A stretch of DNA of 64,000 nucleotides from Saprospiraceae bacterium (lineage in GTDB: Bacteria; Bacteroidota; Bacteroidia; Chitinophagales; Saprospiraceae), in contig JADKAS010000002.1 in assembly GCA_016715245.1 (NCBI GenBank), positions 248,001 through 312,000 of the forward strand, written 5' to 3'. The position numbers and the translations under genes are program-made. Shown in pieces: positions 57,318-64,000 of this stretch (its first letter is position 1; the number at the start of each line of letters is the position of its first letter). The notes under the pieces were generated by a model. That model saw only the letters and a program-made list of their open reading frames with translations, had not been told where the DNA came from and made no database searches.

Positions 57318-57494
57318 ATGGCAAAAGTATCCAAAAACGCTAGGGTTGCTCAAAGGGCAGCCAACGTTGGTTCAGGAAGGGACCACGTAAAAGTGGTCAG
57401 ATCAATCAAGGATCCTGTAACCGGAAAATATTCTTTTAAGGAATCCATTGTTCACAAGGACAAAGTTAAAGATTTTTTAGCTGAAAATAAATAA
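57318..57494 (+). CDS. DUF4295 small basic protein (Bacteroidota ribosome-associated)
   Basis: This protein of 58 residues begins MAKVSKNARVAQRAANVGSG and ends KDFLAENK. It is Lys/Arg-rich, and the invariant position is directly after rpmG. DUF4295 is a Bacteroidota-restricted family. From memory, a protein of this kind was found in the Flavobacterium johnsoniae ribosome and named bL38; I am moderately sure that it is this family. The 2-bp gap from rpmG implies coupled translation. A terminator follows. Confidence 0.88.
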   Translation: MAKVSKNARVAQRAANVGSGRDHVKVVRSIKDPVTGKYSFKESIVHKDKVKDFLAENK

Positions 57495-57510
57495 CATGTA
57501 TTTTACATGA

Positions 57511-57551
57511 AAAAAGGGGTTTTTTTCGATACGTCGGAGAAAACCCTTTTT
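57511..57551 (+). terminator. Terminator after the ribosomal-protein unit
   Basis: A long A-tract/GGGG/T-tract arm pairs with GAAAACCCTTTTT (one G-U), followed by more T. It separates DUF4295 from ftsY, which begins 63 bp later. Confidence 0.75.
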
Positions 57552-57614
57552 GCGTTTTTACATAACGCTTATATTCAACTTTTCATATATTAATACGATT
57601 TCAAGTATATCGCC

Positions 57615-58586
57615 ATGAATTTTTTTAAAAAGTTTTTTTCGAAAGAAAAGGAAGAAGATTTACATAAAGGTCTGGAAAAAACAAAAGAGAGTTTTTTTAG
57701 TCAGATTACAAAAGCCGTTGCCGGAAAGTCGAAGGTAGATATTTCATTTCTCGACGAACTTGAGCAAATTCTTATATCTTCGGATGTGGGGCTGGAAACT
57801 ACTGTCAAAATCATCGACAGGCTTGAAGCCAAAGTGGCTGAAGAAAAATATCTGAATTCTTCAGAACTCAATGATATTCTTAAAAGTGTAATAACTGATA
57901 TCCTTTCTGAAAACAATACAGTAGATCTGGATGATTTTGTCCCTGTAACTTCAGATAAACCACATGTTATTATGGTAGTTGGTGTAAATGGAGTCGGTAA
58001 AACCACTACCATTGGAAAATTGGCTAATCAATATACTAAAAGAGGATATAAAGTGGTATTAGGTGCGGGTGATACTTTTCGTGCCGCTGCCGTTGATCAG
58101 CTTGAAATCTGGGCTGGCAGGAGCCGGAGTGAATTTTACAGCAAGGGGATGAACACTGACCCAGCAGCTGTTGCCTGTGAAACGGTTCAATATGCCCAAA
58201 ACCATGGATGCGATGTGGCTATTATCGATACGGCCGGGAGATTGCATACAAAAAGACATCTTATGGACGAACTGACAAAGATCAAAAAGTCCATGGATAA
58301 GAAGATGAACGGAGCACCACATGAGGTTTTATTGGTTCTGGATGCCACTACCGGTCAAAATGCCATTGAACAGGCACGCCATTTTACGGATGCAACAGAT
58401 GTAACGGCACTGGCTTTGACAAAATTAGACGGAAGTGCAAAAGGAGGTGTGGTTTTGGGTATTTCTGACCAATTTAAAATTCCGGTTAAATATATCGGGG
58501 TGGGAGAAGGTGTGGAACAGCTTCAGGTATTCAACAGAAAAGTATTTGTCGATATGTTTTTTGGACATAAACTCGACAGAGAGTAA
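57615..58586 (+). CDS. ftsY: Signal recognition particle receptor FtsY
   Basis: This SRP receptor GTPase has 323 residues and couples ribosome-nascent-chain complexes to SecYEG. The N-terminus is a short basic/acidic helix (FFKKFFSKEKEEDLHKGLEK) and an N domain, with no long acidic A domain, as is usual in Bacteroidota. The G domain has GVNGVGKTTTIGKLANQY (P-loop), LGAGDTFRAAAVDQL, the DTAGR motif in IIDTAGRLHTK, TKLDGSAKGG and the closing IGVGEGVEQLQVFN. The start at 57615 follows the ribosomal terminator. A bidirectional terminator ends it. Confidence 0.95.
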   Translation: MNFFKKFFSKEKEEDLHKGLEKTKESFFSQITKAVAGKSKVDISFLDELEQILISSDVGLETTVKIIDRLEAKVAEEKYLNSSELNDILKSVITDILSENNTVDLDDFVPVTSDKPHVIMVVGVNGVGKTTTIGKLANQYTKRGYKVVLGAGDTFRAAAVDQLEIWAGRSRSEFYSKGMNTDPAAVACETVQYAQNHGCDVAIIDTAGRLHTKRHLMDELTKIKKSMDKKMNGAPHEVLLVLDATTGQNAIEQARHFTDATDVTALALTKLDGSAKGGVVLGISDQFKIPVKYIGVGEGVEQLQVFNRKVFVDMFFGHKLDRE

Positions 58587-58610
58587 AAATAGTTACTTTT
58601 CAAATTATAT

Positions 58611-58646
58611 AAAAAAGCCCTTTCATTTTCCTGAAGGGGCTTTTTA
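58611..58646. terminator. Bidirectional terminator between ftsY and thioredoxin-like gene
   Basis: AAAAAAGCCCTTTCA pairs with TGAAGGGGCTTTTT (one bulge) around TTTTCC, with A/T runs suitable for either direction. Confidence 0.8.
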
Positions 58647-58650
58647 GTTT

Positions 58651-59055
58651 TTATAAACTTTTTAACAGCTGCTTGATATCCGCTTTTTTATTGTTGGAAC
58701 CAACAAGAGTATGTTTGACCTGACCATCTTTTATAAGAAGGATAGTCGGAAATCCAAATACTTCGTATTTGCTGACAATATTGGCGTTTTTTTCGTAATC
58801 CACTTCACAAAAGAAAACAGACTGTAATTCACTATCTGAAATAAGACCTTCGACTTCTGGTCTTTGAGTCGCACATTTTGAACACCATGTTGCATGAAAA
58901 AAAGCCAGAGTAACTCCTTTAGCAATCCTGGAATCAAAATCATTTAATGAATTGATGATGTTGAGTTGAGTGGAAGTTGGGTTGTCAGAATTATTATCCT
59001 TACTGCAGGATATAAAATTTACTACCAGAAACAGTGTTAAAATAAATATTCTCAT
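58651..59055 (-). CDS. Thioredoxin-fold lipoprotein
   Basis: This protein of 134 residues has a lipobox Cys in FLVVNFISCSKDN (about residue 18), so it should sit at the periplasmic face of a membrane. The thioredoxin fold is complete: FFHATWCSKCATQRPE with the CSKC active site, then VDYEKNANIVSKYEVFGFPTI with the conserved cis-Pro, and GQVKHTLVG. The WCSKC pair (rather than WCGPC) is atypical and may alter redox potential. A role in disulfide reduction or isomerisation of exported proteins is likely. Confidence 0.85.
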   Translation of the reverse strand: MRIFILTLFLVVNFISCSKDNNSDNPTSTQLNIINSLNDFDSRIAKGVTLAFFHATWCSKCATQRPEVEGLISDSELQSVFFCEVDYEKNANIVSKYEVFGFPTILLIKDGQVKHTLVGSNNKKADIKQLLKSL

Positions 59056-59092
59056 TTTATAATAATTTAATGACTTTTAAACAACCAATTTA

Positions 59093-59100
59093 TACATTTG
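59093..59100 (+). promoter_or_regulatory. -7 element upstream of the GT-C gene
   Basis: TACATTTG, a TAnnTTTG match, 65 bp before the TTG start of the membrane glycosyltransferase. Confidence 0.4.
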
Positions 59101-59164
59101 TTTGCCGTTACTGGGTAAAAATAATAATAAAACAAGTACTTTTACCATATCAAAATGATAAAAA

Positions 59165-60751
59165 TTGTCTAAAAGCGTAAACTTTTCAAGGTTATATCGG
59201 AGTAACACGGGTCTTTTATTTATTTCACTTTTTCTGGGGTGGATACATTATTATTTTTTTCACGGAGGATATCTGGGTTTTGATGAAATTGAATATGCGA
59301 GACTTGCCGTTTTGGTAAATAAGGGAGAGTTTTTTTATGACAGTTTATACGCATACAGATACCTTGGGTTTTTGCCCCTTGCCTTTCTGAATATGATTTT
59401 AGGTTACGGGGATTTGCCCAACTGGCTTTTTCCAATGCTGACGTTATTGGGAATTATATTTGTGGTAGTTAAAATCCTTGAATCATATCCCTGGGAACTG
59501 CGATTGATTTCGGTGTTGTATTTACTTTTTAATCCGACACATCTGTTATATCTTGAAAAGCCTATGCCGGATATGGTCACCGAGCTTGGTTTTTTACTAT
59601 GTTTTTATTCTTATTACCGCGAAAAATTGCAGTTTGAAGAAAGACAAACAAACACTAATATTTTATTTTTTTTCCTTGGAAGTGTTTTGATATTTTTATC
59701 GAAAGAAACCTTTTTGATAATATACCCATTTTTTTTATTCTGGTTTATGTATGATCTTATCAAAAAAAACAGGGTCAGATATTGGATGAAAATTTTTACA
59801 GGACTTGTTATTTTTCTGATTATATATTTTGGAGTCAATGGATGGTTTTTTGGAAATCCCTTAGCAAGAATGGAGGCTATTTTTTCCAATCGGTATGTGT
59901 CGGAATGCACGTATGAATTACAGCCACTTTCTGTTTTGTGGGACAGAATTGTATATCGTTTGTGGTTTGATATGACGAGAATGGGGTTTTTATGGCCTGC
60001 AGGATTTGCTTTGATTTTTTTATTTTTTCGAAAATACGCAGATGAAAAGCTCAGATTCTGGGTAGTATCCTGGTTTTTTCTTATGGTTTTGAGCAATTTT
60101 ATGACTATATCTTATTCAGAATATGTACCCTTGTGTAATGATCCCAGACATTATCTGTTTGTATTGCCGATAGGTGCACTTATCTGGGCAGAGGGTTGGA
60201 AAAAAAGTGGTGATTTCGGTGTGATTGAAAAAGTTTTATGTTTGATATTTTTTCTTTTTCAGCTATATATCAGTATTACAAATTCTTACGAAAATACCTG
60301 GTTTTTATTTATACCTTTTACAGCTGCTATACTTTTGATGCCAGTACCGCATTTTAGAATTTTTGCATTCATTTTGGTGTATGCGGCTATGATGTCCGTT
60401 TTTATTCAAAATGCAAAGTACAACAAGACAATAAACCATGTCGCACAAAAAGAATTGATTTCAAGTGTTTTAGCAAAGAAAGGTGAAAAAAAGTATATAC
60501 TGACAGACGGTGCTAATACAAATATCGGCAATTTTTATGCTGAATATGACAGTCTGAATACCTTTGTTGTTTTTAAAGAATTTGATTATGCGAAACATAG
60601 TGATAGAACTATTTATATCATTATGAATGGAATGACGGCTTATTTTTCAAATACTGATTGGAGTAAAGTTCCTGATTTTGTCAAGACAGCACAGGATTCC
60701 TTACCAGTGTTTTATAAAAACAAAAGTGGGGTAGTGTATAAACTTGATTAA
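59165..60751 (+). CDS. GT-C membrane glycosyltransferase-like protein
   Basis: This protein of 528 residues starts at TTG 59165, since no ATG lies nearby. About ten membrane helices fill residues 15-420, and the C-terminal third is more polar. Following the first helix is GYLGFDEIEYARLAVL; an acidic residue in this first loop is the catalytic feature of GT-C (PMT/ArnT-like) transferases. It probably moves a lipid-linked sugar to an extracytoplasmic acceptor. I can not name the sugar. It is divergent from the thioredoxin-like gene and followed by a 206-bp gap. Confidence 0.68.
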   Translation: MSKSVNFSRLYRSNTGLLFISLFLGWIHYYFFHGGYLGFDEIEYARLAVLVNKGEFFYDSLYAYRYLGFLPLAFLNMILGYGDLPNWLFPMLTLLGIIFVVVKILESYPWELRLISVLYLLFNPTHLLYLEKPMPDMVTELGFLLCFYSYYREKLQFEERQTNTNILFFFLGSVLIFLSKETFLIIYPFFLFWFMYDLIKKNRVRYWMKIFTGLVIFLIIYFGVNGWFFGNPLARMEAIFSNRYVSECTYELQPLSVLWDRIVYRLWFDMTRMGFLWPAGFALIFLFFRKYADEKLRFWVVSWFFLMVLSNFMTISYSEYVPLCNDPRHYLFVLPIGALIWAEGWKKSGDFGVIEKVLCLIFFLFQLYISITNSYENTWFLFIPFTAAILLMPVPHFRIFAFILVYAAMMSVFIQNAKYNKTINHVAQKELISSVLAKKGEKKYILTDGANTNIGNFYAEYDSLNTFVVFKEFDYAKHSDRTIYIIMNGMTAYFSNTDWSKVPDFVKTAQDSLPVFYKNKSGVVYKLD

Positions 60752-60904
60752 ATATTGAGTATGGACAATATTATTTTAATTAGAGAACAGGTTATTTTTT
60801 ATTTCAACGGATTTTAATATTCTCGATAGTAAATTTAAATGAAGAAATATACGCTTATACATTAGTCAATGCAGCATTAAATTTACTAATAGATATCAAT
60901 CCCG

Positions 60905-60941
60905 TTTGATAGCAAAATATTTCCGGAATAGTTTATTTTTG
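60905..60941 (+). promoter_or_regulatory. Promoter of the bestrophin gene
   Basis: TTTG (60905-60908) and TATTTTTG (60934-60941) are 25 bp apart, slightly long but usable. The start ATG is 17 bp after the -7. Confidence 0.5.
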
Positions 60942-60957
60942 AGCTTCAATATTTTTT

Positions 60958-61857
60958 ATGATTCAATACAATCCGAAAGACTGGTTTTACGCTTTGTTCA
61001 CTTTGCATAAAGCGGACACATTCAGGGCGTTAATTCCCATGTTGATTTTTTTTATATTTTACTCATGGGGTGTGGTATATTTGGAAACCGAATATCTGAA
61101 ACTTGCCGAAAATCATATGGTGCGTAACCTTACCATTATGCATACACTTTTGGGATTTGCTATTTCCATGTTGTTAGTTTTTCGGACCAATACAGCTTAT
61201 GACCGGTGGTGGGAGGGAAGGAAATTATGGGGTTCCCTTGTTAATAACAGTACTAATCTGGCTTTAAAAATAAAAACATTTGTTCCGGCTGAAAGGAAAG
61301 AAGATCTTTTGTTTTTTATGAGGTATATTCCTTTTTACAGCAGGGCTCTGGCATCCCATCTGAATAAAACCATTCCATTGGCTGATGATGAAAACATACA
61401 GCACAATGGTATTGGGGAATTAAGTCATCATCCCAATTTTGTGATTAAAGAAATAATGGGTAGGGTAGAATTATTGCACAGAGAAGGTGTACTGGTAAAA
61501 GAACATGTATTGATGTTAAATGCCGAACTTCAGTCTTTTTCCGATATTTGTGGCGGTTGTGAAAGAATAAAAAATACACCTATACCATTCAGCTATAGTG
61601 TTTTTATTAAAAAATTTGTTTTTATTTATGTTGGTACCTTGCCATTTGGTTTTTCTTTAACTCTTGGCTTATATACCATTCCGGTAACTACATTTATATT
61701 TTATGTTCTGGCCAGTCTTGAACTCATTGCTGAAGAAATTGAAGATCCGTTTGGCCAGGATGGAAATGACTTACCTATGACTACCATATCGAAAAATATT
61801 AAAAACAGGGTAACAGAAATAATGGGTCTTTCAAGTGAAAACAACAGATTTGTTTAA
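60958..61857 (+). CDS. Bestrophin family anion channel (UPF0187)
   Basis: This protein of 299 residues has four membrane helices. The family is clear from LLGFAISMLLVFRTNTAYDRWWEGRKLWG read in two parts (GFAISMLLVFRTNTAYDRWW and EGRKLWGSLVNNS) and the C-terminal helix pair with PFGFSLTLGLYTIPVTTF and EEIEDPFGQDGNDLP. Bacterial bestrophins form pentameric channels; KpBest passes sodium while others carry chloride. Substrate choice is not visible. Isolated gene, with a gap of 539 bp to mraZ. Confidence 0.9.
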   Translation: MIQYNPKDWFYALFTLHKADTFRALIPMLIFFIFYSWGVVYLETEYLKLAENHMVRNLTIMHTLLGFAISMLLVFRTNTAYDRWWEGRKLWGSLVNNSTNLALKIKTFVPAERKEDLLFFMRYIPFYSRALASHLNKTIPLADDENIQHNGIGELSHHPNFVIKEIMGRVELLHREGVLVKEHVLMLNAELQSFSDICGGCERIKNTPIPFSYSVFIKKFVFIYVGTLPFGFSLTLGLYTIPVTTFIFYVLASLELIAEEIEDPFGQDGNDLPMTTISKNIKNRVTEIMGLSSENNRFV

Positions 61858-61908
61858 GTCCAAATTCCACCTCTGCAGTTTATTCTGTCAATGTAAGTGA
61901 TTGAGCAT

Positions 61909-61968
61909 AATGTTATTTAAATATAACATTTTGACCGGGTGTTACTTAAAATTACTGAAATGTAACAC
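61909..61968. repeat. Two adjacent related inverted repeats
   Basis: The first is AATGTTAT-TTAAAT-ATAACATT (61909-61930), fully symmetric in its arms. The second has GTGTTAC (61939-61945) and GTAACAC (61962-61968) arms around a 16-bp loop. Both left arms share TGTTA(C/T)TTAAA, so one looks derived from the other. Not followed by a T run, so they look more like operators than terminators. Confidence 0.45.
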
Positions 61969-62340
61969 TACCTGATATCGTATAAAGATGCTGTAATTTT
62001 CAAATAATGTCAACAAAATGGATACATTTATCAGGTTGAGCAAGGTAACTTTATCCAAATTTTATACATAATTATAATCAATAACATAAATATATTATAC
62101 TTATATATATGTATATACTATATTTTATCAATAAAATATAAATTATTTTTGTTTTAATGTAAGATATATTGTAATTTTGTGTAATATTTAATATCCAACC
62201 TGAGATTTTCCTCCCAATAAGTTTTAACGATAAAAAGGGCATAATCTGCCAATATATCAACAAATTGTTTACGTATTGTAATAGATTTGATGACAGCCTA
62301 TAACAAATTATAAAAAAATTATATATATTTTATAAAAAAA

Positions 62341-62365
62341 TGGGAGAAAGTGGGAGGATGTGGGA
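62341..62365 (+). promoter_or_regulatory. MraZ box: three TGGGA repeats
   Basis: TGGGA occurs at 62341-62345, 62351-62355 and 62361-62365, exactly 10 bp apart, the known spacing of the MraZ-binding TGGGN repeats in other bacteria. The -7 element lies 10 bp after the last repeat, so MraZ would bind over the -33 zone and control its own operon. Confidence 0.88.
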
Positions 62366-62374
62366 AATAGATTA

Positions 62375-62382
62375 TAAATTTG
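62375..62382 (+). promoter_or_regulatory. -7 element of mraZ (dcw operon)
   Basis: TAAATTTG, a TAnnTTTG match, 21 bp before the GTG start. The upstream -33 zone overlaps the MraZ box. Confidence 0.65.
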
Positions 62383-62403
62383 CCTCAACAACCAACATGA
62401 AGT

Positions 62404-62882
62404 GTGAAGCAATACCAGTTCACCGGAGAATATCACAGTAGGCTTGATGCCAAAGGGAGACTTAAGCTCCCCGCTGCTATTATTAAGCAGCTTGGCGACG
62501 TCGAAAATCACAAGTTTACGATAAACCGGGGTTTTGAAAAACATCTCATGTTGTATCCCAATGAAGTTTGGGAACGAAAATCAAAAGAAATAAACCAGCT
62601 CAACATTTACAACACACAGCAAAGGCAGGCAATCCGCTATTTTTATCGCGGTGCTACCGAGTTGGAAATGGATGCTTCAGAGCGCATCAATATTCCTGGC
62701 AGTTTGATGGAATATGCAGGTATTGACAAAGACGTCGTACTTTTTGCATATCAGCAACAAATTGAAATATGGTCTAAAGAAGCGTATGAAGCAATGTTAA
62801 ATCAGGAACCAGATGACTTTGCCTCTATTGCGGAGGGGATTTTGGAAACGGTTTTGGTTTCAACCCATCCGACGAAAGATGA
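62404..62882 (+). CDS. mraZ: Transcriptional regulator MraZ, frameshifted at the C-terminus
   Basis: MraZ forms a ring that binds TGGGN repeats and represses the dcw cluster. It starts at GTG 62404 (TGA lies just upstream in frame) with YQFTGEYHSRLDAKGRLKLP, followed by the second SpoVT/AbrB-like half, ATELEMDASERINIPGSLMEYA. After FASIAEG the written frame runs out of family into rsmH to 63135. Adding one G to the G4 run at 62835-62838 instead gives EGDFGNGFGFNPSDER and TGA at 62880-62882, an ATGA overlap with the rsmH start. That gives about 159 residues, a normal MraZ length. The uncorrected frame would have an 80-residue nonsense tail. Confidence 0.9.
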
Positions 62883-63778
62883 CGGATTATCATGTCCCCG
62901 TTTTGTTGAAGGAAAGTGTCGAGGCTTTACAAATCCATCCGGACGGAATGTATGTCGATATGACATTCGGTGCAGGTGGTCATTCCAGATCGATTTTACA
63001 AAAAATAAATGCCAAAGGGCATTTATACGCGGTAGACCAGGACAAAGATGCCTTTCAAAACGGATTAGACGACGAAAGATTTACGTTGATTCAGTCCAAT
63101 TTCAGGTATGTCGGGAATTTTCTCAAATGGTATAACGTGGATAGTGTAGATGGAATTCTGGCAGATTTGGGCGTCTCGTCCCACCAGTTTGATTTCCCGG
63201 AAAGAGGATTTTCCTATCGTTTTGATGCGCCCCTTGATATGCGTATGAATACAGAAGCAATCCTCACAGCCAGAGATGTTCTGGCAACGTATACGGAAGA
63301 AAAACTGATTGACATTTTCAGCAGGTATGGAGAGGTTCGAAATACAAAACAACTCGCCAAGACCATTGTAAAAACCAGACAAACAGTCACCATACAATCC
63401 ACCTTTGCCTTTAATAACTTGTTGAATTCCGTTTGTATCGGACCTTCTCTGAAATATTTTTCACAGGTATATCAGGCATTGAGAATGGAGGTAAACGACG
63501 AGATAGGCGCATTGAGAGGTATGTTGTCCCAGGGTTTGAAAATATTAAAAAAAGGCGGACGTTTTGTTGTTATCACCTATCATAGTATTGAAGACAGAGA
63601 AGTAAAAAACTTTTTCAAAGCCGGTAATTTTGATGGAGTTTTAGTCAAAGATATGTATGGAAATGTACAGAGGCCTTTTGAAATCATCGGAAAAAATGTT
63701 GTGGTTCCGGAGGAAAAGGAATTAAAGGAAAATCCCAGATCCCGGAGTGCAAAAATGAGAGTAGTACAAAAGATATAA
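62879..63778 (+). CDS. rsmH: 16S rRNA (cytosine-1402-N4) methyltransferase RsmH
   Basis: RsmH methylates C1402 in the ribosomal P site. ATG 62879 begins MTDYHVPVLLKESVEALQ, the family start, with the SAM motif MYVDMTFGAGGHSRSIL, then DGILADLGVSSHQFD, PERGFSYRFDAPLDMRM and the closing ENPRSRSAKMRVVQ. The upstream in-frame ATG (62813) lies within mraZ and is not used. The ATGA overlap with corrected mraZ implies translational coupling. The next gene starts 23 bp later. Confidence 0.95.
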   Translation: MTDYHVPVLLKESVEALQIHPDGMYVDMTFGAGGHSRSILQKINAKGHLYAVDQDKDAFQNGLDDERFTLIQSNFRYVGNFLKWYNVDSVDGILADLGVSSHQFDFPERGFSYRFDAPLDMRMNTEAILTARDVLATYTEEKLIDIFSRYGEVRNTKQLAKTIVKTRQTVTIQSTFAFNNLLNSVCIGPSLKYFSQVYQALRMEVNDEIGALRGMLSQGLKILKKGGRFVVITYHSIEDREVKNFFKAGNFDGVLVKDMYGNVQRPFEIIGKNVVVPEEKELKENPRSRSAKMRVVQKI

Positions 63779-63801
63779 TAAAAATAAAATTTTCCTTTTT
63801 T

Positions 63802-64000
63802 ATGACTAGTTTCCAGGATAAGAAAACTACAATTTTTAGACTGAAATGGGTCGAATGGATTTTTGTCAATTTGCCGTTTGTATGCTACCTGGTGTTATTA
63901 GGTGTCATTTACATATCGAATGCGCATGCCTCAGAAAAAGCATTGCGTAGAATCGAAGCTCTCAAAGTGGAAGTAAAAGATACAAAATGGCACTATATGA
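63802..64000 (+). CDS. ftsL: FtsL-like cell division protein (3' partial)
   Basis: The window ends inside this gene after 66 codons. A short cytoplasmic N-terminus (TSFQDKKTTIFRLKWVEW) precedes one membrane helix (IFVNLPFVCYLVLLGVIYIS) and then a polar helix beginning SEKALRRIEALKVEVKDTKW, the start of a coiled coil. This topology and the place after rsmH match FtsL, which bridges FtsB/FtsQ and the septal synthase. Sequence similarity within the family is low, so the call rests on topology and position. Confidence 0.78.
   Translation, partial: MTSFQDKKTTIFRLKWVEWIFVNLPFVCYLVLLGVIYISNAHASEKALRRIEALKVEVKDTKWHYM

Larger units (their letters stand above)
61858..62396. other. 539-bp intergenic region before the dcw cluster
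   Basis: No gene is seen. Paired inverted repeats lie at 61909-61968, a very AT-rich run (about 62070-62170) follows, and the MraZ boxes (62341-62365) and mraZ -7 element (62375-62382) sit at the end. A 61-codon minus-strand frame across the AT run is not coding. Confidence 0.6.

Noticed and set aside
62078..62263. 61-codon minus-strand ORF in AT-rich DNA before mraZ
   Set aside because: Ile/Tyr/Lys-rich product of TA repeats, no start context or homology expected.
62404..63135. MraZ as a 243-residue fusion with a basic C-terminal domain
   Set aside because: The tail is rsmH read out of frame; one G restores the normal end and the ATGA overlap.

Overview
The window looks like a chromosome segment of a low-GC Bacteroidota member, probably a gliding or T9SS-bearing lineage such as Saprospiria (lineage is inference). 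The evidence is a type IX secretion/gliding set (porV, porU, a porP/sprF-like gene, gldJ, gldB), a protein with a T9SS C-terminal sorting domain, TonB-dependent receptors with a HmuY-type lipoprotein, the Bacteroidota-specific small protein DUF4295, Bacteroidota-type -7 promoters (TAnnTTTG), and A-rich leaders without clear Shine-Dalgarno sequences. No phage, integrase, insertion sequence, CRISPR array or restriction/defence locus was found. The content is core genome.

Layout. 1-3.0 kb: the end of ettA, an esterase and ppa. 3.0-7.3 kb (minus): an alpha/beta hydrolase, a large GH77 4-alpha-glucanotransferase (malQ) and a DUF937 protein. 7.6-13.2 kb: a GH73/LysM autolysin, then a minus-strand run of dnaB, an S4/pseudouridine-synthase-like gene and a hydrolase, plus a PolB-like exonuclease. 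The 338-bp gap upstream of dnaB carries two perfect DnaA boxes and AT-rich DNA. 13.3-18.5 kb: a coiled-coil protein, an anthranilate/aminodeoxychorismate synthase glutaminase, a conserved secreted protein and a VWA-like membrane protein. 18.8-28.3 kb: the T9SS block porV-porU / porP-gldJ, with murF beside it. 28.5-34.6 kb: hmuY-hmuR-like heme uptake, a TonB-like protein, a sodium/solute symporter and MarC. 34.8-42.6 kb: a C-terminal processing protease, a secreted PKD/T9SS protein, an outer-membrane barrel protein, a VOC protein, an HMA-domain protein, an M19 dipeptidase and tatA. 42.8-50.6 kb: gldB, a DUF4837 lipoprotein, a methyltransferase/GT9 pair, and an interrupted heme-type TonB receptor followed by an interrupted DUF2805 gene. 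50.7-61.9 kb: a PhoD-like phosphatase, an EI24 protein, an NtrY-like sensor kinase, tRNA-Arg(ACG)-rpmB-rpmG-DUF4295-ftsY, a thioredoxin-like lipoprotein, a GT-C membrane protein and a bestrophin. 62.3-64 kb: the start of the dcw cluster (MraZ boxes, mraZ, rsmH, an ftsL-like gene cut by the window end).

The strongest window-wide anomaly is reading-frame damage. Six genes (esterase, malQ, dnaB, porP, the sensor kinase and mraZ) are each broken by what reads as a one-base indel in or beside a short homopolymer. Two more genes (a TonB receptor and DUF2805) carry single in-frame stop codons. Because dnaB is normally essential and mraZ recovers a textbook ATGA overlap with rsmH when one G is restored, most of these are more likely consensus errors of a long-read or metagenomic assembly than real decay. 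They are annotated here as single genes with the break marked.

The most interesting non-coding signal is the pair of consensus DnaA boxes 21 bp apart next to AT-rich DNA at 12.2-12.5 kb: either a candidate replication origin or a DnaA-controlled dnaB promoter. The triple TGGGA MraZ box and several paired inverted or direct repeats upstream of T9SS and dcw genes are the other regulatory signals.
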